Positions 1-6,674 of a stretch of DNA of 8,580 bases are shown piece after piece. Source of the DNA: Mariprofundaceae bacterium. Its GTDB lineage: Bacteria > Pseudomonadota > Zetaproteobacteria > Mariprofundales > Mariprofundaceae. The DNA is taken from contig JAUZQL010000198.1 of assembly GCA_030950975.1 (NCBI GenBank), positions 1 through 8,580 on the forward strand. Direction: 5' to 3'. The notes below the pieces were generated by a model. The model was not told where the DNA came from, did no database searches, and was given only the letters and a program-made list of their open reading frames with translations. The position numbers and the translations under genes were made by a program. Each line of letters begins with the position of its first letter. Position 1 is the stretch's first letter.

Positions 1-74
1 TTGGCTTGCGCTTGTAAAAGGTGGGGGGCTGTTTAAAGTTCCGAGCTCGTTTAATTCAGTGAGGGAGATTCCTA
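1..74. other. Leader of pntAA; end of an upstream gene not resolvable
   Basis: All three plus-strand frames end early: TAA at 15-17 and TAA at 34-36 close two frames, and the third runs on into pntAA until TGA at 110-112. An 11-codon tail ending at 36 could be the end of an upstream gene, but nothing in it is recognisable. I see no convincing -35/-10 pair. GAGGGAG at 61-67 is a good Shine-Dalgarno sequence for the ATG at 75. Confidence 0.4.
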
Positions 75-1208
75 ATGCGAATGGCTGTTCCTGCCGAAAC
101 TTCGGCCCATGAAACACGTGTTGCCGCAACACCTGAGACGATTAAAAAATTGATAGCCCTCGGTTGTGAATGTGTGGTGCAGCAGGGCGCAGGTGAAGCT
201 GCTTTGATTGCTGATGAAGCTTATGTTGAAGCGGGTGCTACTTTGGCAAGCTCTTTTCAAGATGTTTGCAACGGCGCAGATTTAATTATAAAAGTAGCTC
301 CTCTCAATCAAGAGGAATTAAACGATGTTACATCAGGCACAACGGTGGCTTCCTTATGTTCACCCTTTAATAACCCCTTATTAGAAGCGTATGCCAAAGC
401 AGGCTTGAATGTACTGTGTTTGGAAATGATTCCGCGTATTTCTCGCGCACAAAGTATGGATGTACTGTCATCTCAAGCCAATATTGCAGGCTATAAAGCT
501 ATTTTATTGGCATTGGAGCATTATAAACGTTTCATGCCGATGTTGATGACTGCCGCAGGCACCGTGCAACCTGCCAGAGTTTTGGTGATGGGAGCTGGCG
601 TTGCTGGTCTACAAGCGATTGCCACAGCCCGACGTTTGGGTGCAACGGTTGAAGCGTTTGATGTACGAGCTGCTACCAAAGAACAAGTGGAAAGTTTAGG
701 TGCCAAATTTGTTGAAGTCCCTGTTGATGATGTTGATGGTGAAGATGCGGGTGGTTATGCCAAAGAAATGTCCGATGAATACAAACAAAAACAAGCAGAA
801 TTGATTGCGAAACATGCGATGAAGTCTGATATTATTATTACAACGGCATTGATTCCAGGTCGTCCTGCACCCGTGTTGGTTACGGAAGAAACTGTCAGTA
901 ACATGAAAGCAGGCAGTGTGATTGTCGATATGGCAGCCGAAGCAGGTGGCAATTGCCCCTTAACTGAAAAAGATGCGGTGTGGATTTATAAAGGCGTGAC
1001 CTTAATTGGTATCAGCAATATACCTGCTTTGATGTCAAGCGATGCCAGCCAATTGTTTGCCCGTAACGTGTTGAATTTCATATCACCGATGCTGTCATCT
1101 GAATCTGATGCTTTAAACCTCAATATGGAAGATGAAGTCATTGCAGAATCATTACTTTGTCAAAATGGTGAGTTTTTAAAACCTCAATTATTGGAAAATA
1201 AGGAGTAA
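75..1208 (+). CDS. pntAA: NAD(P) transhydrogenase, subunit alpha part 1 (NAD(H)-binding domain I)
   Basis: This is the peripheral, cytoplasmic NAD(H)-binding subunit of proton-translocating transhydrogenase. The enzyme moves hydride from NADH to NADP+ as protons enter the cell. The 377 residues are the normal size for the soluble alpha-1 subunit of split enzymes. Visible signatures are the N-terminal AVPAE..AHETRVAATPE block of the AlaDH/PNT N-terminal domain (residues 4-21), the RAQSMDVLSSQ nucleotide-site block (124-134), a Rossmann fold with GAGVAGLQA (173-181) followed by FDVR (195-198), TALIPGRPAP (257-266) in the mobile-loop region, and MAAEAGGNCPLT (286-297). There is no membrane segment, as expected, because the membrane part is encoded by the next gene. 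The start at 75 has GAGGGAG seven bases upstream. The three bases separating it from pntAB imply one transcript and probable translational coupling. Confidence 0.96.
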   Translation: MRMAVPAETSAHETRVAATPETIKKLIALGCECVVQQGAGEAALIADEAYVEAGATLASSFQDVCNGADLIIKVAPLNQEELNDVTSGTTVASLCSPFNNPLLEAYAKAGLNVLCLEMIPRISRAQSMDVLSSQANIAGYKAILLALEHYKRFMPMLMTAAGTVQPARVLVMGAGVAGLQAIATARRLGATVEAFDVRAATKEQVESLGAKFVEVPVDDVDGEDAGGYAKEMSDEYKQKQAELIAKHAMKSDIIITTALIPGRPAPVLVTEETVSNMKAGSVIVDMAAEAGGNCPLTEKDAVWIYKGVTLIGISNIPALMSSDASQLFARNVLNFISPMLSSESDALNLNMEDEVIAESLLCQNGEFLKPQLLENKE

Positions 1209-1211
1209 GAT

Positions 1212-1553
1212 ATGTGTGCATCAGTACCTTGTGACATGGCTGGACAAGCAGCGGCTCATGTGAGTCAAACACCTGATCCATTTATGATGTCTTTTTCTGT
1301 TTTTATATTGGCTATCTTTGTGGGTTATCATGTGGTTTGGAATGTTACGCCAGCCTTACACACGCCCTTGATGAGTGTCACCAATGCCATTTCAAGTATT
1401 GTGATTGTGGGAGCTATTATTGCCAGCGGCCCCATTGAAATGAACTTAGCAAGCGTGTTGGGCTTAATCGCTGTGGGTTTGGCATCAGTCAATATTTTTG
1501 GTGGTTTTATGGTCACACAACGTATGCTCGCCATGTTTAAAAAACGTTCGTAA
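1212..1553 (+). CDS. pntAB: NAD(P) transhydrogenase, subunit alpha part 2 (membrane domain)
   Basis: This is the small membrane part of the alpha chain, separate here but fused to the NAD domain in E. coli PntA. With PntB it forms the proton channel. At 113 residues it has about three hydrophobic helices (roughly 27-44, 57-72 and 80-99). The family block VVWNVTPALHTPLMSVTNAI at 41-60 is nearly identical to the matching E. coli region. A later stretch, ASVNIFGGFMVTQRMLAMF, leads into a basic C-terminus (KKRS) that probably faces the cytoplasm. The N-terminus of about 23 residues is polar and carries two cysteines (C2, C7); its role is unknown. AAGGAG at 1200-1205 lies six bases before the ATG and overlaps the end of pntAA. 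A 24-base gap follows before pntB. Confidence 0.95.
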   Translation: MCASVPCDMAGQAAAHVSQTPDPFMMSFSVFILAIFVGYHVVWNVTPALHTPLMSVTNAISSIVIVGAIIASGPIEMNLASVLGLIAVGLASVNIFGGFMVTQRMLAMFKKRS

Positions 1554-1577
1554 TTCGTTAAAGGTAAAGGGGACATT

Positions 1578-2978
1578 ATGTTATCGGCAAATATGGTCGC
1601 ATTGGCGTACTTGGTTGCATCCGTGCTAATTATTTTAGCATTAAAAGGTTTATCATCACCTGAATCTTCTCGACGAGGCAATACTTTCGGCATGGTGGGC
1701 TTAGTGATTGCGGTGCTCGTTACCTTGCAACTTTCATCGGTACAAAATTATACATGGATTTTTATAGCCATTGCTGTGGGTGCTTTGATTGGTGGATTAG
1801 CAGCGCGTAAAATACCCATGACCCATATGCCGCAAACTGTGGCATTTATGCATTCGTTGGTGGGTTTAGCCGCTGTGTTGATTGCTGTTTCAGCCTTTGC
1901 CAATCCAGTGGGTTATGGCATTACCGATGTTTTCGGGCAAATGCATGTATCCAGTCGTATTGAATTGTTTTTGGGTGCATTTATTGGAGCCATTACCTTT
2001 ACAGCTTCTTTGGTTGCCTTTGGTAAATTGCACGGTTTTTTATCGGGTCGACCTGTAACATTTTCAGGTCAACACATAGTCAATCTTATATTGGGTACCT
2101 TGATGATTGCTGCTGGTGTGATGTTTTGTATTGATCTGACATGGACACCCTTTTTAGTCATGTTATTTATTGCCATGTTATTGGGAATCTTGCTGATTAT
2201 TCCCATTGGCGGTGCAGATATGCCAGTCATTGTATCGATGTTAAATTCTTATTCAGGTTGGGCTGCGGCAGGTATTGGTTTTACCTTGGGTAACAATATG
2301 TTGATTGTGGCAGGTGCTTTGGTGGGTTCATCGGGTGCTATTTTGTCATACATCATGTGCAAGGCGATGAATCGCTCGCTTTTTCATGTGCTCTTGGGTG
2401 GTTTTGGCAATCATGCACCTGTGGCAACGGGTGGTGCAGCTTTAGAGGCTCGACCCTTCAAATCAGGTTCGGCTGAAGATGCTGCATTTTTACTTAAAAA
2501 CGCACGCAGTGTCGTGATTGTACCCGGTTATGGTTTGGCTGTAGCACGAGCGCAACATGCCTTGAAAGAAGTGGTAGATAAATTGTTGGAACAAGATATA
2601 CAAGTGAAATTTGCCATTCATCCTGTGGCAGGTCGTATGCCGGGGCACATGAATGTCTTGTTAGCAGAAGCTGATGTACCCTATGATATTGTGTATGAAA
2701 TGGATGAAATCAACCCTGAATTTGCAGATACTGATGTTGTATTGGTCATCGGTGCCAATGATGTGACCAACCCTGCCGCTAAAACAGATCCTACAAGCCC
2801 TATTTATGGTATGCCTGTTTTAGATGTGAGTAAAGCTGCCCATGTACTGGTTATTAAACGTTCATTATCAGTAGGTTATGCAGGTCTTGATAATGATTTA
2901 TTTTATATGGATAAAACAATGATGATTTTTGATGATGCGAAGAAAGCATGTGAATCACTGATTCATGTCTTGGATTGA
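1578..2978 (+). CDS. pntB: NAD(P) transhydrogenase, subunit beta (proton channel and NADP(H)-binding domain III)
   Basis: PntB is the inner-membrane subunit that completes the proton channel and carries the NADP(H) site. Its 466 residues match the family length. The first ~270 residues are a run of hydrophobic helices. H92 in FMHSLVGLAAV matches the proton-pathway histidine beta-H91 of E. coli, and D214 in GGADMPVIVSMLNSYSGW matches beta-D213. Domain III follows, with VVIVPGYGLAVARAQHAL (GYG 317-319), IHPVAGRMPGHMNVLLAEA (347-365), VIGANDVTNPAA (390-401) and KRSLSVGYAG (427-436), all NADP(H)-binding elements of the family. The start is preceded by AAAGGGGA (1566-1573). With all three subunits intact and these residues kept, the enzyme should be active. 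No terminator is visible after the stop, so read-through into alaC is possible. Confidence 0.97.
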   Translation: MLSANMVALAYLVASVLIILALKGLSSPESSRRGNTFGMVGLVIAVLVTLQLSSVQNYTWIFIAIAVGALIGGLAARKIPMTHMPQTVAFMHSLVGLAAVLIAVSAFANPVGYGITDVFGQMHVSSRIELFLGAFIGAITFTASLVAFGKLHGFLSGRPVTFSGQHIVNLILGTLMIAAGVMFCIDLTWTPFLVMLFIAMLLGILLIIPIGGADMPVIVSMLNSYSGWAAAGIGFTLGNNMLIVAGALVGSSGAILSYIMCKAMNRSLFHVLLGGFGNHAPVATGGAALEARPFKSGSAEDAAFLLKNARSVVIVPGYGLAVARAQHALKEVVDKLLEQDIQVKFAIHPVAGRMPGHMNVLLAEADVPYDIVYEMDEINPEFADTDVVLVIGANDVTNPAAKTDPTSPIYGMPVLDVSKAAHVLVIKRSLSVGYAGLDNDLFYMDKTMMIFDDAKKACESLIHVLD

Positions 2979-3002
2979 TTGAGCTTATCTGTTATTTTAA
3001 GC

Positions 3003-3009
3003 AAAGGAG
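3003..3009 (+). promoter_or_regulatory. Shine-Dalgarno sequence of alaC, unusually far from the start
   Basis: AAAGGAG lies 15 bases before the ATG at 3025, about twice the usual spacing. The in-frame TAA at 3019-3021 rules out any upstream extension. The next in-frame ATG (codon 23, position 3091) would remove the conserved RLPPYVF segment, so 3025 remains the best start in spite of the spacing. Confidence 0.5.
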
Positions 3010-3024
3010 CTGAACTTTTAAAGT

Positions 3025-4209
3025 ATGTTTGAATTTGAAAAAATAAAACGCCTTCCCCCTTATGTTTTTGCTGAAGTCAATAAGCTAAAAATGGAATTGC
3101 GTCATGCAAATAAAGACATTATTGATTTTGGTATGGGCAATCCAGATCAGCCAACACCGCAGCATATTGTCGATAAGTTATGTGAAGCAGCCCAAGATGG
3201 TCGCAATCATCGCTATTCTGTTTCTCGTGGTATTGATGGTGTACGCAAAGCAGTATGTGCTTGGTACAAACGTAAATTTGATGTTGATTTAGATCCAGAC
3301 ACTGAAGCTATTTTAACCATTGGTTCAAAAGAAGGCTTGGCTAATGTGGCTGTAGCCACAACTTCCCCCGGTGATTTAATTTTGTCACCCAACCCTGCTT
3401 ATCCGATTCATCCTTATGGTTTTATGATTGCTGGCGCAGATATTCGCCACGTGCCGATGGGCCCTGACCGTGATTACTTTGGTGATATTGAAAAGGCAGT
3501 GAAAGATTCTTGGCCACGACCAAAAATTATTATTGTGAATTTTCCCTCCAATCCGACTGCACAAGTGGTTGAGTTGGATTTTTATGTCAAATTGGTTAAT
3601 TTTGCTCGAGAAAACAAACTCATTATTATTTCAGATATTGCTTATGCTGAAATCACCTTTGATGATTATCAATGTCCATCGATTATGCAGGTTCCCGGGG
3701 CAAAAGAAGTTGCGGTTGAATTTTATTCACTATCAAAGAGCTATAATATGCCAGGGTGGCGTATTGGCTTTATGGTGGGCAATTCAGAAATTGTCGCTGC
3801 CTTAGCTAAAATTAAATCCTATTTGGATTATGGCATGTTTCAGCCCTTACAAATTGCAGCATGTGCAGCCCTTAATGGTCCTCAAGATTGTGTGGGTGAG
3901 ATTCGTGCCATGTATCAATTGCGCCGTGATGTATTGATTGAAGGTCTACACAATATGGGTTGGATGGCGGAAAAGCCGAAGGCTTCCATGTTTGTGTGGG
4001 CTGAAATTCCTGATGAGTTTAAAGCGATGGGTTCGATGGCGTTTTCAAAGAAACTTCTCGTTGAGGCGGGTGTGGCAGTGGCTCCCGGTATTGGTTTTGG
4101 TGAATATGGTGATGATCATGTGCGCATTGCCTTGATTGAAAATGAACACCGTACACGGCAAGCCTTGCGTGGTATCCGTCAATTTCTAAATGCAGGTTCA
4201 GGACATTAA
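3025..4209 (+). CDS. alaC: Alanine transaminase AlaC (PLP-dependent glutamate-pyruvate aminotransferase)
   Basis: A cytoplasmic fold-type I, class I/II aminotransferase that interconverts pyruvate plus glutamate with alanine plus 2-oxoglutarate. It resembles E. coli AlaC along its full length, more than it does aspartate aminotransferases. Shared segments include RLPPYVF near the N-terminus, DIIDFGMGNPD (31-41), TIGSKEGLA (98-106), FPSNPTAQ (173-180), PSIMQVPGA, SLSKSYNMPGWRIGFMVGN (235-253), PKASMFVWAEIP and APGIGFGEYGDDHVRIALIEN (353-373). PLP contacts by family position are N176, D204, the Schiff-base lysine K238 and R246; R367 would bind the substrate carboxylate. Its 394 residues are slightly fewer than E. 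coli AlaC, which has longer ends. It sits before hom and thrC, separated by a 75-base gap holding a palindromic repeat. Older annotations may call it a generic aminotransferase; AlaC is the best specific call from similarity. Confidence 0.92.
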   Translation: MFEFEKIKRLPPYVFAEVNKLKMELRHANKDIIDFGMGNPDQPTPQHIVDKLCEAAQDGRNHRYSVSRGIDGVRKAVCAWYKRKFDVDLDPDTEAILTIGSKEGLANVAVATTSPGDLILSPNPAYPIHPYGFMIAGADIRHVPMGPDRDYFGDIEKAVKDSWPRPKIIIVNFPSNPTAQVVELDFYVKLVNFARENKLIIISDIAYAEITFDDYQCPSIMQVPGAKEVAVEFYSLSKSYNMPGWRIGFMVGNSEIVAALAKIKSYLDYGMFQPLQIAACAALNGPQDCVGEIRAMYQLRRDVLIEGLHNMGWMAEKPKASMFVWAEIPDEFKAMGSMAFSKKLLVEAGVAVAPGIGFGEYGDDHVRIALIENEHRTRQALRGIRQFLNAGSGH

Positions 4210-4211
4210 GA

Positions 4212-4272
4212 TTCACCACAGAGACACAAAGACACAATATTTTATAGGTGTGTTTTTGCTCTTTCGTGGCAT
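4212..4272 (+). repeat. Imperfect palindromic intergenic repeat (ACCACAGAGACACAAAGACA type)
   Basis: The gap between alaC and hom folds into a long imperfect hairpin. The inner stem pairs CAAAGACACA (4227-4236) with TGTGTTTTTG (4249-4258), ten pairs including one G-U, around a 12-base loop at 4237-4248. After a 3+3 mismatch, GAG (4221-4223) faces TTT (4262-4264) through two G-U and one A-U pair. A further mismatch is followed by CCAC (4216-4219) with GTGG (4266-4269). From memory, motifs of the form CACCACAGAGACACARAG recur as dispersed intergenic repeats in many environmental bacterial genomes. The T run lies inside the descending arm, not after the stem, so this is not a normal terminator. 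The hairpin ends six bases before the GGAG of hom. Confidence 0.6.
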
Positions 4273-4284
4273 CTGGAGATAAAA

Positions 4285-5607
4285 ATGAATGAAATTCGAG
4301 TAGGTATTTTAGGGCTAGGCACCATTGGTTTGGGTGCAGCACGCATCTTGATTGAACAGCAAACATTGATGGCACGCCGTTTGGGCAAAACCTTGCGTTT
4401 GGTTACTGCTGCGGATCGCAACATCAATCGTGATTTTGCTTTGGATTTGTCATCTGTGCGTTTAACCGATGATGCGAATGATGTGGTGACTGCCGATGAT
4501 GTGGACTTGGTGATTGAGTTGATTGGTGGTTATGAACCCGCTCGAACATTTGTAGCAACGGCACTTGAACATGGTAAACATGTCGTAACAGCCAATAAAG
4601 CGTTGATTGCCAAACATGGTGAAGAATTGTTCCCATTGGCGGAAAAACATGGGGTGGTGATTGCTTTTGAAGCCGCTGTGGGCGGTGGTATTCCTTGCTT
4701 GAAAGCCTTGCGTGAAGGTTTAGCGGCCAATGCTGTTGAATCCGTGTATGGTATTCTCAATGGCACATGCAACTTTATTTTAACCAAGATGGAAAATGAA
4801 GGCGCAGATTATGCCGATGTCTTAAAAGAAGCCCAAGCTTTGGGGTATGCTGAAGCTGATCCAAGCTTTGATGTGGAAGGCATCGATACAGCACATAAAT
4901 TATCTATTTTGGCATCGATGGCATTTGGTTCAAAAATTAACTTTGATGACGTATTTACCGAAGGTATCAGTAAAATTAGCGCAGCCGATATTAGTGCCGT
5001 GTCGGAACTTGGTTACCGCATTAAATTATTAGGTATTACCAAACCACATACCATAGATGGTGAGAAAAAGGTTGAAATGCGCGTACACCCAACCTTAGTA
5101 CCTTTATCGGCACAATTGGCACAAGTTTCTGATTCATATAATGCAGTGATGATATCGGGTGATTTTGTAGAACATACCGTTTATACAGGTCGTGGGGCAG
5201 GTGAACGTCCGACAGCTTCAGCGGTCATTGCCGATGTCATGGATATTGCACGGATTGCCGATGGTGGGGTGAAATATTTAGCACCGCCAATGGCTTATGT
5301 AAGCTCTGAACGTCAAGATTTGAAAACGTTGCCCATGTCGGATGTTCAAAGTGAATATTATTTGCGTTTTATGGTGAAAGATGAGTCTGGTGTGATTGCT
5401 GCCATTAGTGCGGTTTTAGCAGATCATCAAATCAGTTTGGAAGCCGTATTGCAAAAAGAGCGGCATGCAACCCATGCAGTGGCTGTGATTATGTTGACCC
5501 ACGGTACGACAGAAGGAAATTTACAAGCAGCAATGAGTCGTATTATCACATTGCCAAGCGTTCAAGAAGATGTATTGATTCTACGTAAAGAATCATTTGG
5601 AGTTTAA
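4285..5607 (+). CDS. hom: Homoserine dehydrogenase with C-terminal ACT domain
   Basis: Reduces L-aspartate 4-semialdehyde to L-homoserine with NAD(P)H, the branch step towards threonine and methionine, in the cytoplasm. The 440 residues are typical of the monofunctional form. The N-terminal Rossmann domain has VGILGLGTIG (GLGTIG 10-15). VTANKALIAKHG (101-112) carries the conserved lysine K105. EAAVGGGIP (129-137) and GILNGTCNFILTKM (156-169) follow. GYAEADPSFDVEGIDTAHKL (187-206) carries E190, D201 and K205, with the same spacing as E208, D219 and K223 of the yeast enzyme. An ACT domain occupies about 358-430 (YYLRFMVKDESGVIAAISAV and onward) and is usually linked to threonine feedback control. 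The ATG has GGAG at 4275-4278, six bases upstream. No Thr/Ile-rich leader peptide is visible ahead of it, so classical thr attenuation is not supported. One base separates it from thrC. Confidence 0.96.
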   Translation: MNEIRVGILGLGTIGLGAARILIEQQTLMARRLGKTLRLVTAADRNINRDFALDLSSVRLTDDANDVVTADDVDLVIELIGGYEPARTFVATALEHGKHVVTANKALIAKHGEELFPLAEKHGVVIAFEAAVGGGIPCLKALREGLAANAVESVYGILNGTCNFILTKMENEGADYADVLKEAQALGYAEADPSFDVEGIDTAHKLSILASMAFGSKINFDDVFTEGISKISAADISAVSELGYRIKLLGITKPHTIDGEKKVEMRVHPTLVPLSAQLAQVSDSYNAVMISGDFVEHTVYTGRGAGERPTASAVIADVMDIARIADGGVKYLAPPMAYVSSERQDLKTLPMSDVQSEYYLRFMVKDESGVIAAISAVLADHQISLEAVLQKERHATHAVAVIMLTHGTTEGNLQAAMSRIITLPSVQEDVLILRKESFGV

Positions 5608-5608
5608 G

Positions 5609-6667
5609 ATGTCACGTTATAAAGGAATTATTAACCGATATAGATCTTTTTTGCCCATCGCTAAAGATGATGCGATTATTACATTGTATGAAGGCAATAC
5701 GCCGTTACATGAATCACATAATTTACGCAATGCGATCAATCCAGAATTGAATATTTTCTTGAAATTTGAGGGTTTAAACCCAACGGGTTCATTTAAAGAT
5801 CGTGGTATGACGATGGCTGTAACACAAGCCTATAATGCAGGTTCTCGAAAAATAATTTGTGCCTCTACAGGTAACACTTCCGCTTCAGCCGCTGCTTATG
5901 CTGCTAACTGTGGCATGGAAGCTTATGTATTGATTCCTGATGGTAAGATTGCTTTGGGTAAAATGTCTCAAGGTATGCGTTATGGCGCAAAAGTAATTCA
6001 AATTCGCGGCAATTTTGATGAAGCCTTGCAAATTGTGCGTGATATTTCTGCCGATGGTTCCATTTCATTGGTCAATTCAGTCAATCCTTTTCGTATTCAA
6101 GGACAAAAAACTGGGGCTTTTGAAATTGTCGATGAATTAGGATTTGCACCTGATTTTCATGCCTTGCCAGTGGGTAATGCGGGAAATATCACCGCTTATT
6201 GGTTGGGTTATAATGAATACCATCAAAAAGGTCTGTCTAAGAGTTTGCCTAAAATGTTGGGATTTCAAGCCGCAGGTTCAGCACCGATTGTAAATGGCGC
6301 ACCCGTTGAAAACCCTGAAACCATTGCGACAGCGATTCGTATTGGTAAACCTGCGTCATGGAAACAAGCCGAAGCTGCGCGTGATGAATCAGGTGGGCGT
6401 ATTGATGCCGTCACGGATAACGAAATCTTGCAAGCTTATGATATGTTGGCATCGATGGAAGGTGTATTTTGTGAACCTGCATCAGCGGCATCCGTTGCAG
6501 GCATCATCAAACTCAATAAAGCTGGATATTTCAAACCGGGTGATAAAATTGTCTGTACATTGACAGGGAATGGTCTGAAAGATCCTGATACAGCTATGAT
6601 GGGCATCCCAACCCCAGTAACGATTGATGCCACACAAGATGCTGTTCGCCGTATTATGGAGTCGTAA
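5609..6667 (+). CDS. thrC: Threonine synthase
   Basis: Converts O-phospho-L-homoserine to L-threonine and phosphate, the last step of threonine synthesis. It is a PLP enzyme of fold type II. At 352 residues it is the short, Bacillus-like form rather than the longer E. coli form. Motifs are YEGNTPLHES (27-36), KFEGLNPTGSFKDRGMT (52-68) with Schiff-base lysine K63, STGNTSASAAAYAA (86-99) where N89 is expected to contact the PLP ring hydroxyl, the phosphate-cradle loop PVGNAGNI (187-194), EPASAASVAG (289-298) and TLTGNGLKDPD (317-327). The start at 5609 is chosen because GGAG at 5599-5602 lies six bases upstream and the stop of hom is one base away. A TTG at 5597 would add four residues without support. 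Homoserine kinase, which makes its substrate, is not in this window. Confidence 0.96.
   Translation: MSRYKGIINRYRSFLPIAKDDAIITLYEGNTPLHESHNLRNAINPELNIFLKFEGLNPTGSFKDRGMTMAVTQAYNAGSRKIICASTGNTSASAAAYAANCGMEAYVLIPDGKIALGKMSQGMRYGAKVIQIRGNFDEALQIVRDISADGSISLVNSVNPFRIQGQKTGAFEIVDELGFAPDFHALPVGNAGNITAYWLGYNEYHQKGLSKSLPKMLGFQAAGSAPIVNGAPVENPETIATAIRIGKPASWKQAEAARDESGGRIDAVTDNEILQAYDMLASMEGVFCEPASAASVAGIIKLNKAGYFKPGDKIVCTLTGNGLKDPDTAMMGIPTPVTIDATQDAVRRIMES
6658..6661 (+). promoter_or_regulatory. Weak Shine-Dalgarno sequence for the GTG start after thrC
   Basis: GGAG lies within the last codons of thrC, 13 bases before the GTG at 6675. The long spacing and the GTG start suggest weak initiation that depends on ribosomes finishing thrC seven bases upstream. 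Other in-frame starts (TTG 6624, ATG 6627, ATG 6639) would put the start inside thrC and lack a clear binding site. Confidence 0.35.
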
Positions 6668-6674
6668 AACTTCG

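Noticed and set aside
1169..1186. Near-perfect 18-bp palindrome TGAGTTTTTAAAACCTCA
   Set aside because: It lies inside the pntAA reading frame near its end with no second copy seen and no promoter context; probably chance in AT-rich coding DNA.
2362..2384. Competing small hairpins near GGCGATGAATCGC followed by a short T run inside pntB
   Set aside because: Stems of four to seven pairs with G-U pairs inside a well-conserved reading frame; nothing suggests function.
2983..3002. GCTTA...TAAGC stem between pntB and alaC as a terminator
   Set aside because: Only five mostly A-T pairs around a ten-base loop, with no T run after it; too weak to support a terminator.
4210..4284. A thr-type attenuator leader before hom
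   Set aside because: No short reading frame rich in Thr or Ile codons is present, and the hairpin lacks a T run after the stem.
4019..4375. Minus-strand open frames over the alaC/hom junction and elsewhere (for example 1328-1693)
   Set aside because: They are antisense to well-identified genes, have low-complexity or His/Cys-rich translations and no family resemblance; shadows of the real coding frames.
5770..5781. Perfect 12-bp palindrome GGGTTTAAACCC
   Set aside because: It encodes the conserved threonine synthase segment EGLNP just before the PLP lysine, with no loop and no T run; most simply a coding coincidence.
6624..6674. Upstream extension of the RpfE-like gene to TTG 6624, ATG 6627 or ATG 6639
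   Set aside because: These starts lie inside thrC, have no good ribosome binding site, and add residues unlike the family's N-terminus; GTG 6675 begins right before NALLLVTHGL.
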